From: Erythrocercus mccallii
Lineage: Eukaryota > Chordata > Aves > Passeriformes > Dicruridae
NCBI GenBank assembly: GCA_013397435.1
Contig: VZRG01000307.1
Location: 3,360-67,359, forward strand
Reading direction: 5' to 3'
DNA: 64,000 nt
Every line of letters starts with the position of its first letter. The stretch's first letter is position 1. The translations under genes and the position numbers were made by a program. Below are positions 25,834 through 36,525 of the stretch, one piece after another. The notes under the pieces were generated by a model. It was not told the origin of the DNA. It did no database searches and worked only from the letters and a program-made list of their open reading frames with translations.

Positions 25834-26233
25834 TGTTACCTACATGTAGAGATATTACAAAAGAAAGGCCTTACAAAATCAGGCCTTGCTTTGCTGAATT
25901 ACCAGCTAGCCTGTAAGTTCCCAGAAGAAAGAATCAAAGGAATGAAAAGTCAGTTAACACAACAAATTATTCTGGCAACAGAAACATTTGCACCTGTAAT
26001 AACAAAAGATCTGTCCCACTAGAATCCACAAAGGAAAAATGTAAACATCTGAGTAAAAGAGTCTTAGCACGTACACATAAAACACTTTTTAACCAGTGAA
26101 TTAAGGGGCAAGAAAACTACTAGCCAATTAGAGACGAACACAAGGTCTGTGAAAACTGTATAAAAATTAGGTGAATAAAGATTTGGATTTTTCTGCATGA
26201 AAAAAACTTAGTCCTGGCTGCTTTATTGCAACA
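25834..26233 (+). mobile_element. Solo ERVK-like LTR
   Basis: A 400-bp element beginning TGTTACC and ending GCAACA. A TATA box GTATAAAAA lies at 26158-26166 and the poly(A) signal AATAAA at 26174-26179. The flanks GGTTCC (25828-25833) and GGTTTC (26234-26239) match at 5 of 6 bases, as expected for a 6-bp class II (ERVK-like) target duplication with one later change. The promoter-to-poly(A) order gives plus orientation. No gag, pol or env sequence adjoins. It is recognised as a common passerine LTR type, from memory. Confidence 0.7.
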
Positions 26234-26239
26234 GGTTTC

Positions 26240-28619
26240 CAGTTTCAGAGACCATCTTTTTCTAAATCTTCCTTACATTATTATTAAGAGCTAGAATTTT
26301 CTGGCATTGATCTCTGTTCAAAACACACAATTTACATCATGATGCACAGTGCTTCTTTTTGTATTACTCATTTTTCATACTAATTTTTATGACATGTCCA
26401 TTCTCTAACAATTAATACTTTCCACCTCCATGCTTTATTTGGTAATTTTAACATATTCCTCTCACATTCTGCCTTCTCTGAAGGAAACTTAGTTTACAAG
26501 AACTTGACAGAAAAGAAAAAAATCTATTAATAAATTCAGCAAGAGTTGTAAGAAACAAAATATATTTTGCATCAGGATAAAATAAATAGTGTATTTTGGA
26601 TCAATCACTGTCAGTGAAACAGCTGTGAAAACTGTTATTTCTTACAGGCCTAAAACCTAGGTATAAATGTTTTATTACCTAAATGCTTAGTATAAATTCA
26701 AAGCTATGCAGGGATCCTCCTTTTAAGAACCTGATGTATTTTATTACCATCTCATCCCCCTTACCTTTGCTCAGATATTTACTTGGTCAGAACACTTGCC
26801 TAAATATACCTGAATACCTAAATACCTAAAGCAGTATTAATAAAAGATGTTAAGGCTTTTAACATTGTAAACAGTCACCATGAATCTTTGTAGACAGGAA
26901 ACTCAGTCTAGCCAGAACACAGTAAATTATCTTTGTTTCATTATAGTGCTATTTGTAGAAAATCTCACCTAATTTAAAACAGTGCTGCTTTGGATATGAA
27001 ACTGCTGCATGTTTTAACTGCATCCTCAGCTGGATTTTGGAATTTAATATGAAGTCCTTATCAGCCTCCAAAGTGACAACATCATCTACATACTATTAAT
27101 ATTTCTAAATGTTCCTCAGGAATAAGTAAATATTTAGTAGGCAACAAAATTGATCAATTTCTTTAGTTCTGGTTGAATGATTCCATGACAGTTCATTTAT
27201 GAATAAACTACATTAAGTGAGGTACCGGCCTTAAAGAGTGACCACGTACCTTTAAAGCTATCTCTAAAACACAATCCTCCCAGTAGCCAAAGGAACAGGA
27301 ACATAATTTAATTTTCTCTGTTCTAATCTTGAGGCTCTTTCTCATACTGCAAAATGGTAAATAAATGTCAACTCAAGAAGCTGCAGCAATTTATATTCTT
27401 GAAGACTAGAAAGTCAGTTCCAAGCTCTTGGATTTATTTTGCTTTTACAACTCTTAGATCACACCACCTTGTTGGTATTTTTAGGGTTGAAAAATAGTTC
27501 CCCAGGGTCTAAGTTCTTAGTATCATATTAACAGTGTGTACCATTCACTCCTAAAATTTGTTCATTTTTCTTATTAAAGATCCCATATTTATTCTGAGCA
27601 TTAAATATAGAAGTATATTTCAGTTATGAACCATAAATTATTGACAAGAAAGAGGTGTTCAAACCTTGTTCAAAGTAATTTTTTTCCATGTGACACTAAA
27701 ATCACTGCCATTAAACTCAACTTAATTTTGAAAGTTTAAAATAGATCAATATTTCCCTTTTACAGCACAAGGACAACTTTAAATGAGTTTCCAGAACTCC
27801 TACTTGTACAAGAATATAACACATATTTGTTTCCACAGAGATAACAGCTATTCTGCATCAAACAAGTAAAAGCATATCTCTTGGGTAGTAGCATTGTGAA
27901 GGGAATCTTACCAGCTTGCCTCATCTTACTCTGCATGAAGCCCAATTACCCTTGCTTGAAATAAATACAGAAAGGCTAACTTTCATTGAACATGAGTTTG
28001 TCTATAGTTACCATCAACTGAAGTTAGAAACCAGTTTAGGCTGGTTTCTCGGAAATCTTGTTTTCATTTTGTATCATATTAAGAGAGTGTATGAAATGAT
28101 CTTGGATACAGTCTCTCCTATCTCAACAAAACTATTAGTAAAAAAAGAAAAGAAAACTCCAGTTCTGTATGTCTTTGTTGACATTTGCTGTACATCCTAG
28201 AAACCCTTATTTTGTTAAACTACCACCTGCTCTCTGAAGCAGTGAGCTCCAGAGGGTTTTCTTTGAACCTCAACTGATTCTCAGGGCCTGATGGGCAGTT
28301 TGTCTCATGCACTGTCTTAATTTGTGTTTCAATTAAAATTTTGAGGAGAATGCCTGGAGGTCTTTGGTCCAAGACCAAACTTGGACTTTGTTTAGAATAT
28401 TTGGGTATCTCTCTTAAGGACATCTAGATGGTAATAATAAAAGCCCTCCTTTCATTTTCACCCATATTTGTCAAATTTCTCTCAGGTCAGTTTGCAGGAA
28501 AAAGAAAAAGATTTACCATTGATTTTAAGCTTAATTTTCTCCTCCAATAGTCAGCTGATAAAGACTTAAAATTAATAAGAGTTACCTCCAGTAACAGATC
28601 ACATTACTGTATTCTTAGC
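26240..28619. other. Unique AT-rich DNA, no gene seen
   Basis: No credible exon or repeat family. The 94-codon plus frame at 27916-28200 has no known domain. ACCTAAAT/ACCTGAAT motifs recur near 26810-26830. Confidence 0.5.
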
Positions 28620-29010
28620 ATCTGGAGGCCACCAAGAGTCCTGACTGTCTTTGCCCAGCTCTGCTTGTGGCTCACCCCTTCCTACATGGGTAGGGAAGGG
28701 GGACCAATCCCTACCCATGAGGGGTCCAGGACCACATTCCAGCCCCCTGGAATCTCTCCCTGCCAGAAATGCAGCAGCAGGGCCAGTCTCCACAGCCCTG
28801 TCCAGCCCATAAACCCTTGTCCCACTCCTACCTCAGCCTATGCCTGATTGCTGAGGCTGGCATTGCCCTGGTGTCCCACATCCTGTTTCCTGCTCCTGAC
28901 TGAGTGGGGCAGGCCCTGCATGGTGAAGCCCCTGACCAAATAGCCCATATGAGCCACCCCTGTGGAGCCTGCTCCCCTTCCCAAGGCTTTATCTCTCAAG
29001 ACCACCCTGG
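28620..29010. other. GC-rich patch of unknown origin
   Basis: About 400 bp of GC-rich sequence inside AT-rich DNA, carrying a perfect 12-bp stem hairpin. CpG dinucleotides are sparse, so it does not look like an unmethylated promoter island. Frames on both strands (28599-28793 minus, 28904-29185 plus) lack known motifs. It lies just beyond the 3' side of the possible minus-strand exon at 29331-29621. It may be a diverged repeat, but no family was recognised. Confidence 0.4.
28685..28719. repeat. Perfect 12-bp stem hairpin
   Basis: CATGGGTAGGGA (28685-28696) and TCCCTACCCATG (28708-28719) are exact reverse complements separated by 11 nt. A stable stem in DNA or RNA is possible. No terminator or microRNA-length precursor is evident. 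Confidence 0.7.
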
Positions 29011-29052
29011 CAGTACAACTAGATCACTAGAATACAATCAGATGTTTCAGTT

Positions 29053-29058
29053 TTTATT
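29053..29058 (-). promoter_or_regulatory. Possible poly(A) signal for the 29331-29621 frame
   Basis: AATAAA on the minus strand, about 270 nt downstream of the TGA of the frame described next. AATAAA is frequent by chance in AT-rich DNA, so this is only supportive. Confidence 0.25.
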
Positions 29059-29330
29059 TTTTCTTCACCTTCTCTTTCAAGACATTCATGTTTTGCAGAA
29101 CGCAACAACCTGTAAGTGCTTGGCAGACCTGACTATCAGAAGTGCATCACTCACATCCCTGCTCTCAGTGCTGGCTCCCAGCTGAATACAATTGAGGCTC
29201 AGTGTTTCAGTCCTGCTCTTTAAAGGCCAGCATGTGACTGGCCTTGGCAACCTAATGGATGCTCCCAGTCTCCCTGATCATGACCTCTCATGACAACTGC
29301 ATTTCTCTGGGGAACTGGAAATGTCAGACA

Positions 29331-29621
29331 TCAAAGACCCATGAGACTGTCAGACAGTTTTCTCAGCAGCTGGTTTGTGACTAAGAGATTCACTGTGACA
29401 GAGATCAGAGTGACCAAAACCAAAATGTAAAGCTCAGATGTTTGACCTAGCTTTCCCAACATCATGCTAAAAGGAAAAACATTGACTGACAAGAGGATGA
29501 AGAGGAATGTTAGGACAAATCCTGCCATAAAGGTGTATTGCTTGGATACAAAGGAGATGAGGCTCATAAACCTAACAGTCCTCACATGTATTTCACTATT
29601 GCTAGAGAAGATTTTGCTGCA
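29331..29621 (-). CDS. Possible terminal exon or pseudogene fragment with two hydrophobic segments (unidentified)
   Basis: A minus-strand open frame of about 96 codons. It runs from a stop just beyond 29621 to the TGA at 29331-29333, and no ATG sits at its start (the first candidate start is a GTG at 29585). It encodes two hydrophobic segments of about 20-23 residues, roughly YTFMAGFVLTFLFILLSV and ELYILVLVTLISVTVNLLV. A short polar loop separates them, and the tail is basic and polar. TTCTCTAG ending at 29602 could be a weak splice acceptor. Codon third positions are often C or G, which is unusual for this AT-rich background. Against it: frames of this length are expected by chance in 64 kb, and T-rich strands naturally encode hydrophobic residues. 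No family was recognised. Confidence 0.22.
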   Translation of the reverse strand, partial: CSKIFSSNSEIHVRTVRFMSLISFVSKQYTFMAGFVLTFLFILLSVNVFPFSMMLGKLGQTSELYILVLVTLISVTVNLLVTNQLLRKLSDSLMGL

Positions 29622-31324
29622 TCATGTTAGAAAATTATGATTTGATGGAATTGAAGGTTTTTCCTGAGTAATTTTAAAGGTACAATAAGAAAGAAGAAAT
29701 AATAGAAGTAGTATATTCTACTAGTGTTAACATACTTTATTTTGACCTATGAAACACTCTTAGTTCACTAAAGTCAAAATGTGCAATTTTTCTGCTAATT
29801 TAATGTACTGTAATTGTTAAACCATATCAACTGTGCATTATGTCAAGTCAAAGTAATATAATGAAATAAAATATGACACTTTGTGTCACAATATAATATT
29901 TTCTGGTATTTTTACATAGTCTATTATTTATATCAAATTCCTTAAATTAAATAAATTGAAGTAATATTGTTCTTTTGCAATACAAATATTTCCATTTCTA
30001 ATCCAATTACTAATACAATTATTTCATCAATTACTTACTCTCAAAATAAAAACTTCTGCAATTGCAACAGAATAGAATTTTAGAATTTTCCAGCTCCAGC
30101 TTTTCTTACACTTTATAATAATGTTTAAATGACCAAACTCTTTCATGGTAAGTATAACACAATATGATAGAAAAATCGAACAATATACATCATCTCCTTG
30201 TCTGTATCATAAATAGGCTTATCTATTTAGAATGACTGTCAATGTCCAAACCTTCAAAGATGTTCAGGTGCTAAAAAATATTTATAAAAGCCAACAAACC
30301 ATGAAAATATTCTGCACACACAGGAAATTAGCAGTTTTCCCTCTGTAGTTTAAAGGCATATGTCTCTCAATTTTCTCCCTTTATAACATACAGAGGATGA
30401 AAAATAGCCTTATCACCCTAAGTGATTTTAGATATTCATCATTAAGTCTGTATTTATTATGCATAGAATCCATTAAGGAGAACAGTGGTCTCTGTGGTAA
30501 AGGCCTGGGTTTTGTAGGGGTTGCAGGAACATCTGTGCAGTCATCCGGATACTCCCTTTACAGTGTGACACAGGGCTGCATGGCAGAATGTTGTTAAGCA
30601 ATAGGCATTTCAAACAAGGCCTGCAGTAGTAGGTAACTGATGTATATAAAAACTTTGTCTGATCCACTGTCATTTACAGCAGCAACATTTCTCTTAATGC
30701 TTACTGTGAATTAGGGAGCACCAGGGAGAATCACACTTAGATTTTGGTTAATCAAAAGGCTCAGTTGAAGTGAATGCTCAAAGCACATAATGAGCTGGAT
30801 TTGCAATTGAAGTCAATGTAAGCAGTTCAGAAAAGACATCAAAGTCAGGAGCTTATGGAAGTTGGAGGAGAAAATTTACCTCTTTTCTGAGACTTTATCA
30901 CCAGTTTCACTCACAGGAAAAACTGATGCTATTATGCTGTTCTGCATAGTGTAATATTCCAAAGGTGTTACATATGCATCTATGTTTTACAAGCCACAGT
31001 ATCCTGTGGCTCCTGAGGGAGCAGAGGACATTCACAGATTTACTGCTATGTGACTTTATACAGACTTAAGCAATACCTCAGGGAAAACTTGTTTAAGATA
31101 CAGAGCTTCTTGCAGACCCTGGCTGAGGAACGTATTCCAAACCTCTATTCGGATAGAGAAATGTCTTTTTGGACCAGAATATAAGAATCAGAGAAACACA
31201 GGATAGCAAGAAACCTCCTGGCTCAGGAAACAGTAACTTGTTATCATCATATAAGCCAATTCTTTTCTTAAATATATTTCCCTAATAGTAAAGATAGAAT
31301 AACCACCTGACACAGCTGCACAGC

Positions 31325-31340
31325 AAAAAAAAAAAAAAAA
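31325..31340. repeat. A16 homopolymer
   Basis: An uninterrupted A run of 16. No retroposed gene or SINE body was recognised upstream, so it is probably a plain mononucleotide repeat. Confidence 0.8.
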
Positions 31341-33405
31341 GGATAGGAATATTGAGCATAATTTGAAAATTTACTAATTACCTATAATTTGTTATACTCT
31401 GAAAATCTTGATATTGGTGATAAAATTAAGGTCTTTTCAGCATCTTTTCAGGAAAGAATGAAAAGACTACATCCTGGATTGCTCCCAGGATGAGCCATTA
31501 TCCAGTAATTTGAAGAAAACTTTCTATTTGGTATTACCTGAAGCTGCTAAAATGGTAAGCAAGTATTTTCATGTTTTGCTGATGATAAGAAACAGGTGGA
31601 AGTTTTGTAACACATGAAGATATTCTTTATTGTACAAATAACTTCCATGGGAAGAACAGAAAGGACATAATCATGCAAAAAACCTTGTCCACCTATCTGT
31701 TCACATCTTGAAAACCTGTGAGAGTATTCAAAGTAGATAGATCCTCTTCCTGTAGATAGAGGAAAATTTTCGCATTGACTTTACCAGAAGCATGTCAAAA
31801 ACGTAAGTGGTATCTCCAAGTTCTCTTTAGTGATAAAGTCAGTTCCTTTCCTATGGCTGCAGCACACATAATAAGAATAATCTCTACCTTAAGCTATACA
31901 CTTGAGGGTTTGGGCTGCTTTTGGGTGAGGACTGAGAGGGTAAGAAAGAGATAAGGAGCAGATGCTCTGTAACTTAAAATTTCCCCAGAACCTTGAAGAT
32001 CAGAGAGCTATGTTTGGTGCTTTGAGCCACATGGGACTTGTTCAGGCTCTACAGCTTCTTCTCTTCTGAGAGTTTCTTTTTGAAATACCTGAAAAAGATT
32101 CATTTTAACTTCTTTTTCACTTGTAACAATATATGAGATCAATGTTTATGAAAACTGAAAATAAAGGTAAGAAAAAAATGTTAGAGTTTTTATTTGTTTG
32201 AAAGACTGTCTACAATAACCAGAACTTTACTGGAGGGAAAAAGGACTAGTATTAAGATATGTATTTCCTGCTATTCTCACTAAGAGATTTGGGGTTGGAT
32301 TTGGATTTTTTGGGTGGGGATTTTTTGTGGGGAGGATACTTGTGTGTTTTTGTGAGATTTTTCTTATTCTGTTCGGCTAACAAAGATGGCAAAAGTGGGA
32401 AGACAATGTGAATTTTAGTACAAGGACCATACACTTCACAGCTTCACTAATTGCTTATTGTCTAATTTCATTGAACATCTTTAACAATTTAACTGATAAA
32501 ACAACTTAGCAGATTTTCCTAGCCATGAGGCAGTCTTTCAGTCGGACGGTTTCATCCACAATTAGTCTATTCAATGGGTTTCCTAACAAAATTAAGTTCT
32601 TCTAGAGCAACAATCAATATCTATGAATACACTTATCCAGAGACATTATTACTAGGATCACTCAGAATGCTTTTATCTGTACAATGTATTTTCTAGTTAG
32701 AAAAAACTAGAGTAAAATTTTTGCCTTACCACTCTATTCACTGTTTTCTTATCGAAAAATGTCTGGTTTACAAAGTGCCTCAATAATGTAAAATCAAAAT
32801 TATTTCTATCTAAAAGTAATCTAAAGGATCACTAGTGTTCTGTCATGAAATCTGTAATCAGTAATCTTTCTAATGAGGAACACAGGAAAAAAACCCTAAA
32901 GCCCATTGCTGCAGAGGAAAATTCTATCAGAGTCCCTCAGGTGGAGCTAAGAGAAGGCTCAAAAGCTATGAATAGCATCAAAATTCTCTGACACAAGTAT
33001 CAGGTGAATTTCTGTGATTTTAGTTCTTTTAATAAAAAATCCACTTAATCTTCCATCCATAAAATAATACTCTGTGAACATATAAACCAAAAGAAATACC
33101 AAGATACTGTCCCATAGTCATAATTCTTCTTTATGGAGAAATAAAAAGGAAAAGACTAAATTATGGGAAACAGTAATGTTATTTAATTTATTAGTTTAAG
33201 GTACTCACAGTCACCACCAAAACATCAACAGCATAAGAACTAATACAAACCAGGAAAGTCCTTCCCACTTGATCAGATTTCACAGTTACCTCCCTTGACC
33301 ATGCAAGTCTTTCTGACAGACTTCTGTGCCTGTTATTACTATCTCAGGCAGGCTCAAGAATCTTATCCTGAAAATTTCATAGTATAATTAGAAATAAGAA
33401 GGAAA

Positions 33406-33464
33406 TATATATATATGTATGTATGTATGTATGTGTATATGTATGTATATATATATATATATAT
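33406..33464. repeat. Compound (TA)n/(TATG)n microsatellite
   Basis: Alternating ATATAT dinucleotide blocks flank TATG tetranucleotide units, which looks like a TA tract that acquired and expanded a G-bearing unit. Likely polymorphic and hard to assemble. Confidence 0.88.
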
Positions 33465-34149
33465 GATTACAGAATTATTATTAATGCATTATATTAGAGA
33501 AAGGGGAAGATATCCAGAAGGAGACATAAGAGTTTTAAAGTGAAATTTAAAAATTTAAGTCTGAAAAATAAAGAACACTTAAAAATTCATAGAATACAGA
33601 TTTTAGAGGGTTTTTTAAAGAGATTATTTATTTAAGTGCTCTAAATATACAGAAGCATCTTAGTAGCTCTGCAACAACTTTAACCCATCCATGCTAGGGT
33701 TTGTAAGGTTTGTTTTCTCACCATATATTCTGAAAGGACTGATCCAACAGACGTACTTTAAAGATTTCTGGGGGGTTTGCCCATAAAAACAAATTCTTAA
33801 ATATAAAAAACACAATGGTGATTTTCTTCAAAAATCTGTATTGGTGTCATTACTCCACAGAGGTGAAACAGTTAAGATTAAAAGGTTAAGATTGGAGTCA
33901 AAATGATACCTCTGGGGAAGGAGATTCCTGGCTTCCAGGCAAACAAAATGTTCTGGACCTTGAGGTGTAGCAGGCAGACAAAAGTCACAGCAAGCAGATG
34001 TCTGAAATGTAAGAAATTCTGAAGAGACACCAATGAGGAGGGTACACTTCTAACAATGAATTCCTCAGATTTGATTCAGTTAGAAGTCTAAACTTCATAT
34101 TCAGCATGTAGACATATGCTGGGGCTATGAGGTGTGAACCACACTGCAA

Positions 34150-34306
34150 GGGCAGCCAAAGAGAGTTTGTGGCATCTGCACGTGTGGAGGTAGTAAAACC
34201 CTCAAGCCCCAGAGGTACAGAGCTCTGGGCAGCCTGTTCCAGCCTGACAGAACAAGAGGGTTGGATGTGGTGACCTCCCTCCCCACCAACACCAGCCATT
34301 CTGTGA
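34150..34306 (+). mobile_element. CR1 LINE 3' tail
   Basis: Matches the 3' untranslated end of avian CR1. CTCTGGGCAGCCTGTTCCAG lies near 34222, then GGGTTGGATG, a diverged TGACCTCCCTCCCCACCAAC, and the terminal CCATTCTGTGA ending at 34306. The upstream part is too diverged to read as reverse transcriptase. It ends where the GC-rich copy B begins. Confidence 0.6.
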
Positions 34307-34640
34307 GCCTCAGACAATGCCTGCTGTTTGGGACGACCAGGGCCAGGCCAGGGTGCTGGGAGCCGCTGCCCCAGGGCCTCAGGGCAGGGCTGAGCAGCCA
34401 GGGCCCATCGCACCCGGCAGGGCCATCAGGAGAAAGTGGGGGTGGAACAGGAGCAGGCAGAGACCAGGCCAAGCCCATGGCTACGGGGCAGTGGGTAAAA
34501 GTCTCAGCTGGACGCGTCCCCGCTGGGCTGGGGAACAACCCTGGCCATGGCCACCTCATGGTGTCCAGGAGCTCTCCCAGGGACCACCCTCAGCAGCACC
34601 AGCTCCCTGCAGCCAAAACTCCTTCCACTCATGAGGTAAG
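34307..34640. repeat. GC-rich dispersed repeat, copy B (family not identified)
   Basis: A GC-rich block beginning directly after the CR1 tail. Its part at about 34440-34590 aligns in the same orientation with 420-590 (AGACCAGGCCAAGCCCATGG, then AAAAGTCTCAGCTGGA, CCGCTGGGCTGGGG and CCATGGCCACC). Identity is moderate, about two thirds by eye. Frames of 105-145 codons on both strands are stop-poor because of GC content and carry no domain. It could be the body of a composite element that shares its 3' part with the CR1, or an independent repeat inserted at the CR1 end. Confidence 0.42.
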
Positions 34641-36057
34641 GGAGGTCTCTAATGCGCCCTGCGCTGGCAGTAGAAGCAGTCATAAAGCAATACTTTAATT
34701 TTTCCCAGTAATTAAGTCACACTAAATATTATAGTCTTCAATGCCTCTCCCTGCAGTGTCTGAGAAACTGCAGATCTCAGCCAAGAACAGTAATGGGAAT
34801 TCACAGACAATACAACTGTGCTGTGGAAATGAAAAAAAGAGATGGGCTGAAATAGGGTGAGAGACAGTTCAAGCATACTATTGTACTTGATAGGCAGGTC
34901 AGGCTGAGACAGACGAGTCCCTTAAGTAAAAAAACCCAAAATATAAAGTGTTTTCTTTCAGCAATAAGGGACATTTGAATGAGTTGCTTGGGAACACTGA
35001 GCGAACCTGCCTAAATACACTTTGGGAAAGAGTAACTGTGGTGAAATTAATTCAAATTCAATGTGTTTTATACTCAAAGGTCATAGAAGTCAATGCCAAG
35101 GTGTGGCTGCAGTGTCTGACCAGAGAAACCATTTCAACATGAAACTTGCTAAGCTTCAAAGAACACCTACATAATATCAAATGTCAAATTGATATGTAGA
35201 ATGTCAAACAATAGCAGTGAGCTACACTTATCAATTTCTGGCCTAGATTTTTTATTTTTTCCTTTGGAGAATACTGGCTGCAAAAATAAACAAAAACCAG
35301 CAACTAGCAGATTTATATACATTTGAAAGCAGTTGCATAGCAACATCTTCAGAGCTATCTTCCTCCTTCTTGGAAATTTATTACTGTCAGAAGGACTGGT
35401 AGGATTAATTACCTGTTTTGCTACCTTTTCTCTCTTGTGTACTTCAGAATTGATATCTGGAAAAAATGAGATTTTTCAAAAATTATTTTCAATTTCTCTA
35501 AAAACCCAAACTCTTATCACACTAAATACAAAATAAAACACATAAGAAATGGAGAGCCTACAGCCGTCACACTCTGTTAGTGATTATAACAGTCAAGTGG
35601 AAACATACAAGGCTGGTCTCCAGTCCTTGCCATAATCCTGAGCATGAATTTTCCAAATCAGAGGTAATCAATTCAGTGGACTATTGAATAAGGAAAATTA
35701 GTCTTATCATTTCCCACAAATCATGTGTATGCTACTCATTATTGATTACATTATTATGCTATTGTATTTCTGAGTAATATGGAACAGATGTCTCTCACTA
35801 ACATTTTCACCTGAGAAAGCAGCCTATCAAAACTGGGAAACAGATTTTATAAATAATTTCAGTTTTAACAACCTTACATTTTTTGTAGAAAAATAACATA
35901 ATAGTTCATTGAAAATTCTTGTCTACTTTTTTTACTGAAGATTTATTCCCAGCCTATGACTGATACTAAACTTCAGTAAACACAGTTTACATGTGCCTAG
36001 CATGGAAAATTAAGAGCTTGTCTCTTAATTGTTCCAGATCAGAACACCAAACAAGTA
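34641..36057. other. Unique AT-rich DNA, no gene seen
   Basis: No credible exon. Frames of 64-67 codons only, with no recognised repeat family. Confidence 0.5.
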
Positions 36058-36525
36058 AAGGATGTGGACCTGTTCAAGTGAGTCCAGAGAAGAGCCACTA
36101 AGATGAGAAGACTAGAGCACCTCTCCTGTGAAGAAAGGGCTGAGAAAGTTGTGGCTGTTCAGCCTCGAGAAGGCTCTGGGGAATGCTTAGAACAGCCTTC
36201 CACCACCTAAAGAGCCTACAAGTGAGACAGAGACATTTTGCAATGGCATGTGATAGGACAAGGAAGAACGGCTTCAAACTGAAAGAAGGTAAATTTAGAT
36301 TTTTTATTAGGAGGAAAAACTTTACTATGAGGATAATGATAGACCAGCAGAAGACCCAGAGAAGTTGTGGATGTTCCTTCCATGGGAGTGTTCAGGGCCA
36401 GACTGAACCAGGCTATGAGCAACTTGGTCTACTGAAAAACATCCCTGCCCATAGCAAGGGTTTACAACTAGATGGTCTTTAAGGCCCCTTCCAACCAAAC
36501 TTATGATTCTATGATTCCCTGATTG
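36058..36525 (+). mobile_element. CR1 LINE 3' end (truncated)
   Basis: Covers the end of the CR1 reverse-transcriptase frame and the 3' UTR. GATGTGGACCTG and GAGTCCAGAGAAGAGCCAC match the start of the region. Then come GAGCACCTCTCCTGTGAAG, GCTGTTCAGCC, GTGATAGGACAAGGAAGAA and GCTTCAAACTGAAAGAAGG, and finally CCCTTCCAACC with the terminal ATGATTCTATGATT. A small deletion near 36166-36175 breaks the frame. It is 5'-truncated, as most CR1 copies are, and dead. The 99-codon plus frame at 36183-36482 lies within it and is a by-product. Confidence 0.92.

Larger units (their letters stand above)
29622..34149. other. Unique AT-rich DNA, no gene seen
   Basis: 4.5 kb without a recognisable exon or repeat family apart from simple sequence. 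There is very AT-rich DNA at 29700-30060, an A16 run at 31325-31340, a short hairpin CATCCTGG/CCAGGATG at 31470-31492, a G/T-rich stretch at 32280-32360 and the compound microsatellite near 33406. Frames are 66 codons or fewer. Confidence 0.5.

Noticed and set aside
33985..34698. Four overlapping frames of 105-145 codons on both strands
   Set aside because: They lie over a CR1 tail and GC-rich repeat copy B, and show no conserved motif or exon structure.
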